Positions 1-11,819 of a DNA stretch of 64,000 nucleotides are shown here, piece after piece. A model generated the notes under the pieces. It saw only the letters and a list, made by a program, of their open reading frames with translations. It ran no database searches and was not told the DNA's origin. The translations under genes and the position numbers were made by a program. Source of the stretch: Echinometra lucunter (lineage: Eukaryota > Echinodermata > Echinoidea > Camarodonta > Echinometridae); NCBI GenBank assembly GCA_029962745.1, contig CM057153.1:13529241-13593240 (forward strand), in the 5' to 3' direction. Each line of letters begins with the position of its first letter. Positions within the stretch are counted from its first letter, which is position 1.

Positions 1-3000
1 ACATGGACCAGCACGCAAGAAAAAAGTGCGCGATGTGAGCCAATGGCGTATGCTATTTCTGATTCCTATGGCAATTAAAATAAGATAAAAGATAAAACAA
101 TTTTCAGAATACCGGCCCAGGTATTTATTCTGTGCTCACTGAACCATAAAATGATGGACTGGACATCAGAAGGTTATCAGCATACTTACCGAGCGCCATC
201 TCCCGTAAATAGAACGGATGACACTGTTTTAAAGAGGTTTGAAGGCATATTTTTGTCCCGTAATCTGTAAACCATACTTGAAAGTTTGAGGCTTACCGGT
301 GTAATGTAGTGATGTTCATAATGTAGACTGAACCGTAGATGGTTGCGATAACCTTAACCTATATAATTCACTCCCAACTTATTACCATCCCTTCCACTCC
401 GTGTCCTCCATATGCCAAACACACACTATATGTATATCAATATGAAGATTCCCTATCTATATAACTCCCACCGTAATAACCCTTGTAAAAAAAGTACCAT
501 GGGTATCATAGTAATTTGACAAATTACCATCAAATAATGGTAACTCATCATAAAGAATACTGTTATAACAAACTCTCGTTATAACACGGTAATTTAGCCG
601 ATCCCACTTCTTGTACTTTGTTTTTTTAGCCCTGATAAAGCAAGGTTTCGGTATAAAGAAGTACATGTAATTTCCTTGGTCCTGAGGAGTTTGTTAGGAC
701 GAGGTTCCTGTACTTACATGATACTTTTTCTGCAGGGCAATTCAGTGGTATGAATAATTGCACATCAGTACAAGTATAATTCACCCTAACACCACGGTTC
801 ATCAAAATCAGTATCGATATAACACATGGATATACATGTATAGTTCAAACACAATCATCCAATTCTTATATCAATACAGATAAACATCGTGGGGCTTTGA
901 ATGTGCCCCTCACGTTTCATTGCAGACTAGTATTTTGCTCATGTACGCCTTGGCAGAATTATGTTAGGGCAAAAGGTAGTGCATATTTTGGGTAATGATG
1001 AAAATGGATAAAGAATTAAATCTGATTTACAGCTTCGTATTTTTGGACACCCTCTGGATTAATTATTCACACTGTACCAAGACTATCAGCTCTTAAGAAT
1101 ATTTATGAAGATATTAAGGTTTGAAAATAAATTAAATAAAATTCATTTGTGTTTATCAGCTGAGGGTTGGTTTAATTACAACTAAGCCAAGAAGATTGGG
1201 ATAATAAGTATAAGTGTAATCTATTGAAGAGGATAACTTTCTGAAGGTGTTTTACTGCAGTTACATTAATTCACCGTTTCATTTTCCTCAATACGAATAA
1301 CCGGTAGATGGTAATTTTTTTTGTCATGTGATGTTCTAACTTAATACATTGAATTATGTATTATTCATTACCAATGATGTATGTAAAATTCCATAAACTT
1401 ATTCCTACTGGAACAAATTCTAGTGTATTTTCATTGCTTGCTCTCTCTCAATAGTACACTGTGCCTCTGGCATATTGTAGACTTGAGATTTCCTTCTCTC
1501 AGACACACACTTTACTTTCACACTTTTTTCTATCTATATCACACATACGTTACAAATAAAATGGATCCATTCCATATCCTCAAAAAGAATTATTTTTATT
1601 TTGATGGAAACAGTGTCAAAAGTCAACAATTACTTGAAACTAAGCTGAGCTCACATGGCATGAATATAGGATAATGCAACACTATATTCTAGAAGTTCAT
1701 CCTGGCAGCAATTCCATGTTAAGGGTGTTACATTTCACACAGCATTTTTGAAATTGAAATGCTGGTTAAAGAAAAATTGTAACAATTTAATTACCAGTAA
1801 ATGTAACGATTTAATCACATTGTCTGTAAATTGTACACTATCATACATGTGTATATCCGCTATTGTTCAAATATTCCTTGAATACCGGTATTTAAGGTAA
1901 ACCACTGTTTAGATTCATATTCATTATAAACCAAATAATTTGATTAATTGATTAAGGTCACTTATGTTTTTTAATCACTTGATGCACTAAACAGCAGAAT
2001 TATAATACATGGAATTATATAGCGCTTTCAACATGTGTTTCAAAGCGCTGTACAGGCAATCATATAATACAAAAAAATTTAAGTACACATAATATTAACA
2101 TGAATTAAAAACATAAAATATAATATATTAACATGTAGAACTCATAACTAAAGAACTTGTGAATTGTCATAAATTTGAGAACATACATATTATCTACCGG
2201 TAATAATGACCTATTCTCTATCGGTCCAATATTATAACTTGTCATAAATATGTGAACATGTGTTAATATCATTGACTGAATAAATGGATTCAGTCAGATT
2301 TTCACGAATTCATGAATTGTTCCAATCTAGTCTAGTCCTTCCATAAGGCACACCAAATAATTCATCGCAGTCAATGGAATGATTATTAAAAAGAACTGAA
2401 TGATTTCAAAACATTTGTAAAATATACATGTACAATACAATAAATAAAAATCTACTGTGTTCTTTGAAGTCAGCAGTCAAATATAAAATCATATTCATTA
2501 TACTGAAAATCTCTGTGCTCAACTCATGAAAAAGACTATCTACATGTTTTACCTTTTAAGACATGTAAATGTATAGAACTGGTGAGATGCCCAGTCCTGA
2601 ACATAAAAATTGTAAAACAAGCTTGAATTTGATTATATGTGTACTAGCCTACAATAGTTTTTACAAGAGGATGAGACAAACCAATTACTTGCCAGTGGAT
2701 TATACACTTCACATCCACTCCAAATTAATTTCAGATTTTATAATATTCTACATTATATTCTAGATAAAAAATTCATCCTCTAATAATCGGCTAAAAGAGC
2801 TTCACATGAACATATGTATATTCAACTATATCAGAATGTTGACACGTATGGCACTGTACATGACTACATGGTAGGTATAGTATTTGGAAATATCAGTTCT
2901 TAATGACAATAATTTTCCAAATAATATAACACACTGTTTTGTGAAATAATGTCACAATACTCTGCATGAACCAATGATACTAATATTCAGCGGGTGTACC

Positions 3001-3266
3001 AGAGTTCGAATGCCTGCAAATGGCAACTCCCACGGTGGCACGGCTACTATGTTCTTTCAATTTTCGATCACTTTGGCCATATACCGTACATGTACACGTA
3101 TTAGCGCCATGCAGCTTTCGATAAAACACAAATTTGTACTAATTGGGATATTATGAAAATATGAGCACAAAACCACAAGAGAGAATGAAAGGAAAACCAA
3201 AAATTTTTCCCTTGTTTGATATTTACCGTAAACTGAAATATCAACAAAACATACTGTCATGATTTT

Positions 3267-3379
3267 GAGTCTCCGGATAAAACTATGGGCTTCGGTGCCT
3301 CCAATAGTACCATTCACTTTGGAGCTGCACCCTTCAGTGAATAGTAATATGTCGGAGTCACATTTTTAACCAGAAACTC
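3267..3379. repeat. Hairpin repeat family (GAGTTTCTGGTTAAAA), copy A
   Basis: Its ends are GAGTCTCCGGATAAAACTAT and the complement of GAGTTTCTGGTTAAAA, with an internal inverted pair around AGTGAATGGTACTA. Further members are at 20561-20684 (copy B) and 48274-48398 (inside a DLGAP5 intron). Similarity extends outside the hairpin, so the element is longer than this core. Confidence 0.65.
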
Positions 3380-3599
3380 TCAAGGCACTGTATATTTGTA
3401 AAATATGAATGCTGCATTTTGTTACTTGACAAAACTTTAGAGAGATATAAATCCTTGAAAATATTGTCTTCCTACTTTTGCCTACTTTATTCAACATGAA
3501 GCTGACTTCTGTCATATGGCTACGTAGCACTGAACAATTCTATTCTACCTTCTACAAGCTATAAATGCCAACAATATCACTTTTTATACATGCACACAC

Positions 3600-3838
3600 A
3601 CCATAATGTTACATCTGGGGACATCCCACAAGCTAGACATCCATGAGTCATACGGCCAATAGCACACACAAGCTACGAGCTAAACGCTAAGTAAAACAGG
3701 CCCATGAGCTAGACACCATGTAAAACAAGCAATAATGTCTAGCTCATGGGCCTATTTTACGTGGCGTCTAGCTCGTGGTGTGCATGACTTGTGGGCCGTA
3801 TGACTTTTGAGTGTCCACATGTAGCTCGTGGGCTGTAC
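3600..3838. repeat. Foldback repeat, copy A
   Basis: The arms read GGCCCATGAGCTAGACACCATG and TGTCTAGCTCATGGGCC around a short loop at about 3720. Outer, looser repeats of AAGCTACGAGCTA / TAGCTCGTGG and GTCATACGGCC / GGCCGTATGAC extend the hairpin. The same structure is at about 20910-21140 in copy B. It is a non-coding MITE-like element. Confidence 0.7.
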
Positions 3839-6316
3839 CCTTATGTTTTTCCCTTCCAATAGCAATTTGATTATGACAACTAGCAATATCTTTGTGACCT
3901 GTATTTTGTCATGTCACAGCATGAAACTATTACAGGAATCCCATTTAATGGATAACTCGCAATATATGTCTTGTAGAGAAAAAAATATATCATGTACCTT
4001 TCTCATGCACCAAAATGACGTCAAGTGAGTGTGTTTGCAGTCTACCAAATATCCTTTTTATCTGTACTCAATCTAAAGTTTCATTTTAGGACTTCCTTAT
4101 GTGATACTGAAAAAATCTTTTCTACAAGTTATTAATACCTGATTATTTTTCTTCACACAGAACAACAGTTTAAACACATCACCTAATTCACAAAGGTGTG
4201 TTTTTGACCCTGAACATCATCATCACATTTGTTCTTTTTTTTCAATGAATTTACAGTCTTTGCACGTTTTCACTGGATATGTGCGATGGATTTTCATGGC
4301 TTTGATCATCACCTTCGTTTCTGTAGGTGTGTCTGAAGTTTTTGTTTGTGCTCAGGAAGGCTCCAAATCCTGCTCTGCCTGTTAATGTAAAAATACAAGA
4401 AAGTATGGATATTACATTAACAGCATCATTATTTTCATTACCATCTGTATTACCATTATCACTATTATCATAAGGTTATCAGAAAATGTATGATCACTTC
4501 TATCACTTTTATTTTTGTCAGGGTATTTTTTTCCCCTTTTGCTTTAAGATTTCTTGGGTCCACTATCTCCCAAGAGCAATAAAGTGAAGGCTCTTGAAAT
4601 TTTTCTCACCAAGTTTCCATGTGACAACAAAGATGAATATTTAGTTCGGTGGTGATCAATCAGAAGTGACGTATGAGTGACGTAATCCACAGTCCACATC
4701 TTATTGTGCACCAATAACAGAAATGTTTGCTTCGCGCCTTGGAATGGATACTGAATGCATTAAAATACCTTTTGTGATTAGTCTGTATGGACCCTTTTCA
4801 GGAAGACATTCTTCAAGCACTAGATCTGGACAATCTCCTGGGTCACTGTTAGCCTCCACAGAGTCCACAACTCAATCCTCTGCAGGCATTAAGGCTCTGC
4901 ATGTAGTTGCTGAAGTGACATATTGAGAGAAAAATCGATAATTAGAATGTAAGCCTATACTACATCTTATACATGTATTTCCTGAATTCTTGAAGGGGGA
5001 ATCCTTTTTTTCAAATGTCTGTTTTACCACAAACACACACAAAAAAATTGCTGACAAGCACTATTTGTATCTTACCCCCAAATTTTGCTTTTTCTGCTTT
5101 CAAAAGGGGGATTCATGGCCCCATGGCCAATTTGGCCCCCAGGATCTGCCCTTGAGATGGTATTTCCATTTCAATACTGAATCTGCATTAAATTTCACTT
5201 ACATTTTTATATGATTTTAATTTCATGCACCAGACTGCTAAATGTTAAAGCATTCAAGCTAACTGGGTTGAATTGTATTATGCACGGATGAATTTGTAAG
5301 CTTATGAGTACCTAGAGCATGGGGTGATACACTATTTCAGCAATTACAGTGTTTATGTGAACCCCCCCCCCCCCCCCCCCCCCCACACCACAAAACAACC
5401 ATATACATTCTTACATTCTAACATTATTTGAATGTTTGAACTCCAAGCTTTTGAATGATATAGGTTGTCAGACAGGCTAATCACAAGAATAATAGAAAAA
5501 ACAGAATTTACTATGGGTGACCATTCAGGTACATGCCACGCTAGTGACCTATGGTCTGACTCACTAAAAGGTTGAATTGAAATTCCCTAGTACAGTCTAT
5601 GAAGAAATTATGAGATTAGGCTCAAAATTTGAATAGTTTCAAGAGAGATATACTTCTCAGATTTCGATTTTCAGAGTTATAGAGTGAATAACATCTGAGT
5701 GATGTATACATGTTAATGCGAAGGTTCTACAGAGCATGCTGGCATTTTTCTTTTATCCAGGTATCTTCTCCTAGTTTGGAGGTGGATTGCAACATGCTGG
5801 CATACTTTTATTTTAAACCCCCCAAATTGGCAATTCTGAATCAAAGAAAACACACATTTTCACATGACAGATGGCTACTAAACTTTTGTCAGATAATAAA
5901 TGTACTATCAGAAAAAATAAAAAACCTAACATAAATTCTTTAACCCCAAGCTGTTTAGCTGTTTACTCAAAAACTCCCATTGCGGCTTAGTAGTTGTTTT
6001 GTGGTGGAGAGTCACAAAAATGTATGAACTAAACCTGTAATTGTAATGCTAGGTTTATAATATGTTCCCGGCGGCAATGCAGCCCTGTTTGCCCAAAACA
6101 TACTGTGCCGTGGGATTTTGGCCATTTTTTTTCCCTTCCATATAGTCAAGTTTTGTTAGATCTTGCTAAGTTTTCTCACGGTTTGTACGATTTCCGTGAT
6201 TGACACTTTAAAAATGTGGCCCTACATTTGGTCAAGGTGGCTAGAAACGTGATTGTCGTGGCTGCCCGGAACACAGTGTAAACCAAGCATAACAGAAAAT
6301 TTGTAAATATATTTAC

Positions 6317-6413
6317 CCTCATCCATATCCATCAGCCGTCGTCCGAACATGGTAAGTGCCTTGTTCATTTCTTCCGAATGTCCCAAATGCTTGTAAATGT
6401 GCCACTGTTCGTG
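6317..6413 (-). other. Possible recombinase-like C-terminal exon, copy A
   Basis: This is a minus-strand candidate exon with acceptor TGTCCCAG and donor G|GTAAATA, 97 nt long, encoding HEQWHIYKHLGHSEEMNK then ALTMFGRRLMDMDE. LGHS followed by a basic/acidic helix is reminiscent of the C-terminal core of tyrosine recombinases, but no Tyr sits about ten residues after it. Copy B has the same exon at 23644-23740. Of three differences seen, two are silent in this frame and one is R to Q, which favours this frame over the alternative. The link to the zinc-finger gene is speculative. Confidence 0.3.
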
Positions 6414-7042
6414 CTGGGACATCCATCAATAAAAATTCAGTGCTTACACAATGGTGATTTTTCTCAGCCAACATTTTTTCTGGATTTCTCAGGTTCCTCA
6501 CATGTTCCTCATGGAGTACCAGCCTGAAGCATGATCCTCAGACCCTTTAGTACTTGGGGAAAGTTGGGATACTTGCAGATATTCCAGTGTTCTCTTACTT
6601 GTCATTCAAGCTGTGCATGGCTTTGTGGGTGTCTTCAGGATAGAGTACCAAAGCAAGGTGTTTGACCCCTTCACTCACTCATTCACTTGTATGTGATCTT
6701 GAACTGGCAGGTCAATGCCTTATCCAGTGGTCAGTGGTAAATGTAAATGCAAATGTAAAAGTAGCCTGCTACTTGAGACTTGTCCCACTACACCTGATCG
6801 TCTGCATCCTCCTGCGGAACTATCCTCCCTTTCTTGCACTAAATATCTAGAGAGCTTTCACAACGTGATGGAATTTACTGTGTATAAAGTCCTCTGAACA
6901 CAGTTTCCCCAATGTTACTTCAGTGTCTTTCATGAGTAAATAAAAGTTTGCAGATCTCCCCATGTCAGCCATAACTGAATTGCAGACTTGGGCACATTTA
7001 TTCTTTTTATTTTTCTTCTCTTTGTTCCATGTAGCTTTTTAC

Positions 7043-7115
7043 CAATTTTCGGAAGAACAGGATCCGTCATGCACAGCTCGTAACTTTTTGCTTTAACAAA
7101 ATCTTGTGAAATCTT
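7043..7115 (-). other. Possible exon remnant downstream of the zinc-finger gene, copy A
   Basis: On the minus strand, after a TTTTGTCACAG acceptor, an open stretch encodes KISQDFVKAKSYELC then MTDPVLPKIG and ends at a GTAAAA donor. The DPVLPKIGKKLH sequence resembles the segment that follows the C2HC finger in recombinase-type relatives (from memory). The segment is repeated at about 24370-24442 in copy B with one replacement (Y to C). No splice partner with a matching phase was found, so it may be a decayed remnant. Confidence 0.3.
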
Positions 7116-7182
7116 CTGTGACAAAATCACTCTCCTTTACCATGAAATCACTATTCTGTAGAAATGTTACAGGAATATTGAC

Positions 7183-10100
7183 TCAGTGCACAGTAGTTTC
7201 TGCATCCTTTCTACACCTATGTTTATGTTTCTTAATGTAGCTCTTGTCAAAAAACCCATTGCAGATGCCGCACATGACTGGAACAGACCCTATCTTCTTG
7301 GATGAACGTTCTCTTTTGTATTCAGGAGTACTTTTCTTTGCTTCAAGTTTGTTCTGATGCAGAATGCCCTCCTTCCTTATCTTCATGAATTCTTGAATTC
7401 TCTCCTTTTTTTGCAGTTTAACAGTGTTTTGGACTCTTGGATTATCACGGTGCTTTTTTAATATGTGATCAGATAGTTTTGATGCCAACTTACCACAGAA
7501 AATGCAATATCTGTAAGGTTTCTTGTAACTCTCGTGCTTTAGTCGCCTGGTTTCATTTTTCGACATTGCCTGACTATCCGGGGGTAGATTACTAGTTTCA
7601 GCACCATCATGACTAGTCAATGTTTGTCTTGTGAATGTTGGATGCTTTGGACGTTTTGAATGCTGTTGCTCTCTCTTCAAGGGAATAATGTCGTCTTTTT
7701 TTTTCAGATCTGTTTCAGTAATGCTCTCACTAGGAGGATTCCAACTATCATCTGATGACAGATCAGACTCTAAACCATCTGAAGACAGGTCAGGCTCATG
7801 CTCCACTGAAGAGTTTCTTTGAGTAAGGGTCATGCGGCATCTCCTTACGGGTTGAGCCCTTTTGGGTTGAGCCCCAAAGAAGCTTCTATGGGGATACCTG
7901 CTTTTGTCTGAAGAATCATAGCATACCAGTTTATTTGGAGAGGGGTTAGGCTTGAGATCATCGTTCTGTAGAAATGTTGCAGGAATATTGACTATTGACT
8001 GCATGTTAACTCCAATATTGACTTCGTCTGAAGAATCACAGCATTCCAGTTTATCTGGAGAGGGGTTAGGCCTGAGATCGTCACTTCGTAGAAATGTTCT
8101 AGGAATATTGTCTCCATACACAGCAGTTTGTGCATCCTTTTCACACTTATCAATATGTATCTTAATGTAGTTCTTGTCAAAAAACCCATTGCAGATGCCG
8201 CACATGACTGGAACAGACCCTATCTTCTTGGATGAACGTTCTCTTTTGTATTCAGGAGTACTTTTCTTTGCTTCAAGTTTGTTCTGATGCAGAATCCCCT
8301 CTTTCTTTATTTTCATGAATTCTAGAATCCTCTCCTTTCTGGGCAGTTTAACAGCACTTTTGACTCTTGGATTGTCAAGGTGCTTTTTTGAAATGTGATC
8401 AGATAATTTTGATGCCATCTTACCACAGAAAATGCAATATCTGTAAGGTTTCTTGTAATTATCATGCTTCAATGGTCTGATTTCATTTTGCGACATTGTC
8501 AGACTATGCGGGGGTGGATTACTAATTTCAGCAGCATCATGACTTGTCAATTTTTGTTTTTTGGCTGTTGGAGGCTTTGAACGCTGTTGCTTTCTCTTGA
8601 GGGGAATGATGTTGTTTTTTTCCTCAGAATTTTCAAGATATGTTTCAGAAAAATTCTCTGTAGGAGGATTCCAGCTATGACCTGACGTCAAATCAGACTC
8701 TTCTTCATTTGAAGACAGGTCAGGCTCATCCTTCACTGAAGAGCTTCCATCGGGATACCAGCTATTGTCTGAAGAATCATAGCATAGAGATGTTACAGGA
8801 ATACTGACTCCATGCAAAGCAGTCTGTGCATCCTTTGCACACTTCTTAGTATGCCTCTTCATGTACTCTACTTCATTTGAAGACAGGTCAGGCTCATCCT
8901 TCACTGAAGAGCTTCCATCGGGATACCAGCTATTGTCTGAAGAATCATAGCATAGAGATGTTACAGGAATACTGACTCCATGCAAAGCAGTCTGTGCATC
9001 CTTTCCACACTTCTTAGTATGCCTCTTCATGTAGCTCTTCTCAAAGAACCCATTGCAGATGCCACACATGATTAGAACAGACTCTGTGTTCTTTGAGGAA
9101 CGTTCTCTTTTGTACACAGGGATACTTTTCTTTGCTTCAAGTTTGTTCTGATGCAAAATCCCCTCCTTCCGTATCTTCATGACTTCTTGAATTCTCTCCT
9201 TTCTAGGCAGTTTAAAGGCATTTTTTACTCTTGGATAATCATGGTGTTTTGCTAATATGTGATTGGATAGTTTTGATGCCATCTTACCACAGAAAATGCA
9301 ATATCTGTAAGGCTTTTTGTAGTTATCGTGCTTAGGCCTGGTTTCATTTTTCGACATTGCCCGACTATCTGGGGGTGGATTACTAATCTCAACAGCATTG
9401 TGACTATTCAGTTTTTGTCTTTTGGTTGTTGCATGCTTTTGATTATTTGAATGGCATTGCTTTCTCTTGAGAGGAATGGTGTTGTCTTTTTCTTCAGAAT
9501 TCTCAGGACATGTTTCAGAAATAGTCTCAATAGGAGAAGGACTCCTGCTACCATCTGACAGATCAGACTTTGCTTCATCTACAGACAGGTCAGGCTCGTG
9601 CTTTATTGAAGAGCTTCCGTGAGGAAGGGTCATGTGGAATCCTGTTTTGGTTTTAACTGGACTGAAGCTTGTATGGGGATACCAGCCATCGTCTGAAGAC
9701 TCACAGCATTCCAGTTTTATTGGAGAAGGTTTAGGCTTGAGAGTATATGAAGATAAGTGAGGCTGGACTTCCTGTGGTGACAGACCAGGCTGGAGATCAT
9801 CTGTGGACCGGTAAGAGGGACACCCTTGTGTTGAAGGACCTTGCTGTCTTTCATCTGCAGAATGGTCAGGGTGACAATCCTGTGTTAAAAGAAGGTGTGT
9901 GTAAGTGGGTTTTCTGAAAGATTTCAGTGAAGCCCTACAAGTGCCATCAGGAAACTTACACCACTCAACTAAAAATTTGGCACAAACAATATCTGAAACA
10001 TATTCTAAATGATTAACATATATTGCTGATGTAGCTTGTAACAAACGAGTTTCAACCAGAGATAGGACATATGCTCTTACTTGCAGAAAAATAGTACGAT

Positions 10101-10368
10101 TATTTTTGTTTTTGAATAAATATGGAGGAAGATTAAGCTCCAAAATGTGCGTTTCACAAAAATATGAATAGCATTTTTACTTTAGTTTAAAATCCATGTT
10201 TCAAGCATGTAAACAAAATTTCACATTTCACCCTTTGGGGGACACATTTGGTATATCTTAACAAAACCAGAGCCTAAATCTGCACAAATCATATTTTGAT
10301 TGTTTAAGCCTATCAAAAGGATTTAGTACACATTAAGAGGTTACTCACCTTAAAAACGTTGAAAACAT
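7183..10368 (-). CDS. Triplicated C2H2/C2HC zinc-finger protein, copy A (923 aa)
   Basis: I model two exons: 10368-10349 (MFSTFL plus two bases, donor AAG|GTGAGT) and 9934-7183 (acceptor TTGTAG), joined in phase 2. Reading straight upstream of 9934 is also open in A, but B has a 7-bp indel there, so that part is intronic. The protein has three modules. Each is a C-x2-C-x9-H-x4-H finger (YCIFCGK...H...H) followed exactly 78 residues later by a C-x2-C-x11-H-x3-C finger (MCGICNGFF...H...C), at about residues 219-316, 507-604 and 817-914. Linkers carry repeated SSDxxWYP, (I/V)K(D/H)EPDL and IPLKRK motifs; the last is NLS-like. Finger pairs of this kind occur in metazoan proteins with a tyrosine-recombinase-like C-terminus (family knowledge, from memory). 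A DNA- or RNA-binding nuclear role is inference. The function is unknown. Confidence 0.75.
8698..9033 (-). repeat. 168-bp in-frame tandem duplication inside the zinc-finger exon (copy A only)
   Basis: Two adjacent, nearly identical 168-bp units (8698-8865 and 8866-9033) each encode 56 residues, from YMKRHTKKC of the first C2HC finger through the SSDNSWYP and VKDEPDLSSNE linker. The second copy of the finger tail lacks its CxxC half, so no extra finger is made. Copy B has a single unit. Only a few bases differ between the units, so the duplication is recent. Confidence 0.9.
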
Positions 10369-11156
10369 CTGAGTTTAGGCCAGAGTGCTTATATCTAGCA
10401 CAGGTTTGTGCATCCACGCCGTATAAAAAAAAAAGGGGCCGACTGTGTATTTCGCTAACCCTCAATACAACATATCACACACTCTACATGTACATGGCAT
10501 AAACATGACTCCACCATGTGTTACAACTTTACGAGTACAGCAATGAGGGCATCACCTCAGCGAAATTCGGTGCACATCATACAAAGTGTATCTTATAAAT
10601 TTCCAAAAGTAAGGTAGGGTTCTTAATAAATTTGCTTATTTTAGGAGAGATAACATCTTTACATGATACCTAGGGATGGCACAGATATTATAATGAAACG
10701 CGCAAATGTACAGTGAGTTGTTAATGATACATGTACATATTTTACTAAAGCAACAAGATATAAAACAATTTGTTGGAAGGTATGGTATTTTTGCATGGAG
10801 GAGGATATACACATAAGTTGATTTCAACCTCAAAAAGCACAACTTAAATTGCGTCAAGAGAAATGTAACTTTGCAGCGATGTAGATGGATACACCCCCCT
10901 CTACAGTTTGGGTCTGATTAGTCCATAATGCCATTAGAAAATGGAACGTTAAGGACAATCAGCAAAGTCCCCTTTACACCAAATTCCCCCATCAGTCTAT
11001 TTTTTTTGCATAGAAATTCACTCTGAGTAGGAAATAGGTACACATAATATTCCCCATAGGCATAGGAAAGGAACCACTCGATCCATTAGACAGAGGGTTA
11101 GCATCATTAACGAACATGCAACAAGGGCAATGGGAGGCAAAATGTTGTTTGCTTAC

Positions 11157-11228
11157 CATGTCCACAACAGCACAAAACTCATCAAGTTTGGTCAGCATTT
11201 CTTCAACTTCCTCTTCTAACTGTTGACT
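11157..11228 (-). CDS. BLOC1S4: BLOC1S4 exon 2, copy A
   Basis: This encodes the same 24 residues as 28348-28419, with the same acceptor and donor. Copy A has no accompanying exon 1: its upstream side runs into the minisatellite and the gap. It is therefore either an orphan exon of a true duplication or the alternative allele of the same exon. Confidence 0.6.
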
Positions 11229-11395
11229 CTACAAGCAGGGCAAAAAGGAGAAAAAATGGTAATAGAATTGATTTTTTAAAAATGTACAGCCATTAAAGAC
11301 CATTTCTGCCCTCTGGTAGTGACTATATTAAATTCTTTTAGATCTAAATTCATCTAAATAGTATATCCAATTACCTGTTATTCACAGCGACTCAA

Positions 11396-11596
11396 GAAAT
11401 CTCTCCTCCTTCTCCTTCTCCTTCTCTTTCTCCTTCTCCTCCTCCTTCTCCTTCTCTTTCTCCTTCTCCTCCTCCTTCTCTTTCTCTTTCTCCTTCTCCT
11501 CCTCCTCCTCCTTCTTCTTCTTCTCCTTCTTCTTATCCTTCTCCTTCTCCTTCTTCTTTTTTTTTTCTTCTTCTTCTTCTCCTTCTCCTTCTCAAG
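11396..11596. repeat. ~200-bp polypyrimidine tract, copy A
   Basis: This is an almost pure CTT/CTC run on the plus strand (homopurine on the minus strand), about 150 bp from BLOC1S4 exon 2. Copy B has a shorter version at 28592-28733. Such tracts can form triplex DNA. The arginine-rich or leucine-rich open frames across it are translations of the repeat. Confidence 0.9.
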
Positions 11597-11819
11597 GTGT
11601 CTAGAGTAAGCGCCAGAGTTTAGTAAGTTTTTGTATTTCATCATACTCTTCCCTAAGTGATGCACTGGGTTGCACTGGGTTCAGCAATAAACATGCCAGC
11701 ACTATACAATATACATCTCCAAGGCGATGATTAATACAAAGCTATTGCAAAAGCGGCTAAAAAGCAGTAAGAAAACAATTAAGTACATGTACATGTAAAC
11801 TCAACAAGCGATTGTCAAA

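Larger units (their letters stand above)
1..4200. other. No gene seen (left flank of copy A)
   Basis: This is AT-rich sequence without recognisable exons. A hairpin ATATAGCGCTTTCAACATGT then TTCAAAGCGCTGTACAG at about 2015-2062 resembles a tail seen in many dispersed retroposons. The two foldback repeats listed at 3267 and 3600 are the only other structures noted. Confidence 0.5.

Noticed and set aside
4240..4385. Minus-strand terminal exon candidate RAGFGAFLSTNKNFRHTYRN
   Set aside because: It has a plausible acceptor but no similarity I recognise and no phase-compatible partner. Too weak to list.
4769..4876. Minus-strand peptide EANSDPGDCPDLVLEE as another exon of the zinc-finger gene
   Set aside because: It has a donor but no convincing acceptor, and the differences between copies A and B are mostly amino-acid changing.
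9935..10143. N-terminal extension of the zinc-finger frame in copy A (MELNLPPYLF...)
   Set aside because: Copy B has a 7-bp insertion that breaks the frame here. A good acceptor at 9934 and an in-phase first exon at 10368-10349 explain both copies.
11378..11665. Arginine-rich 95-codon frame (and the leucine-rich frame in copy B)
   Set aside because: It is a translation of the polypyrimidine tract and is not conserved in length between copies.
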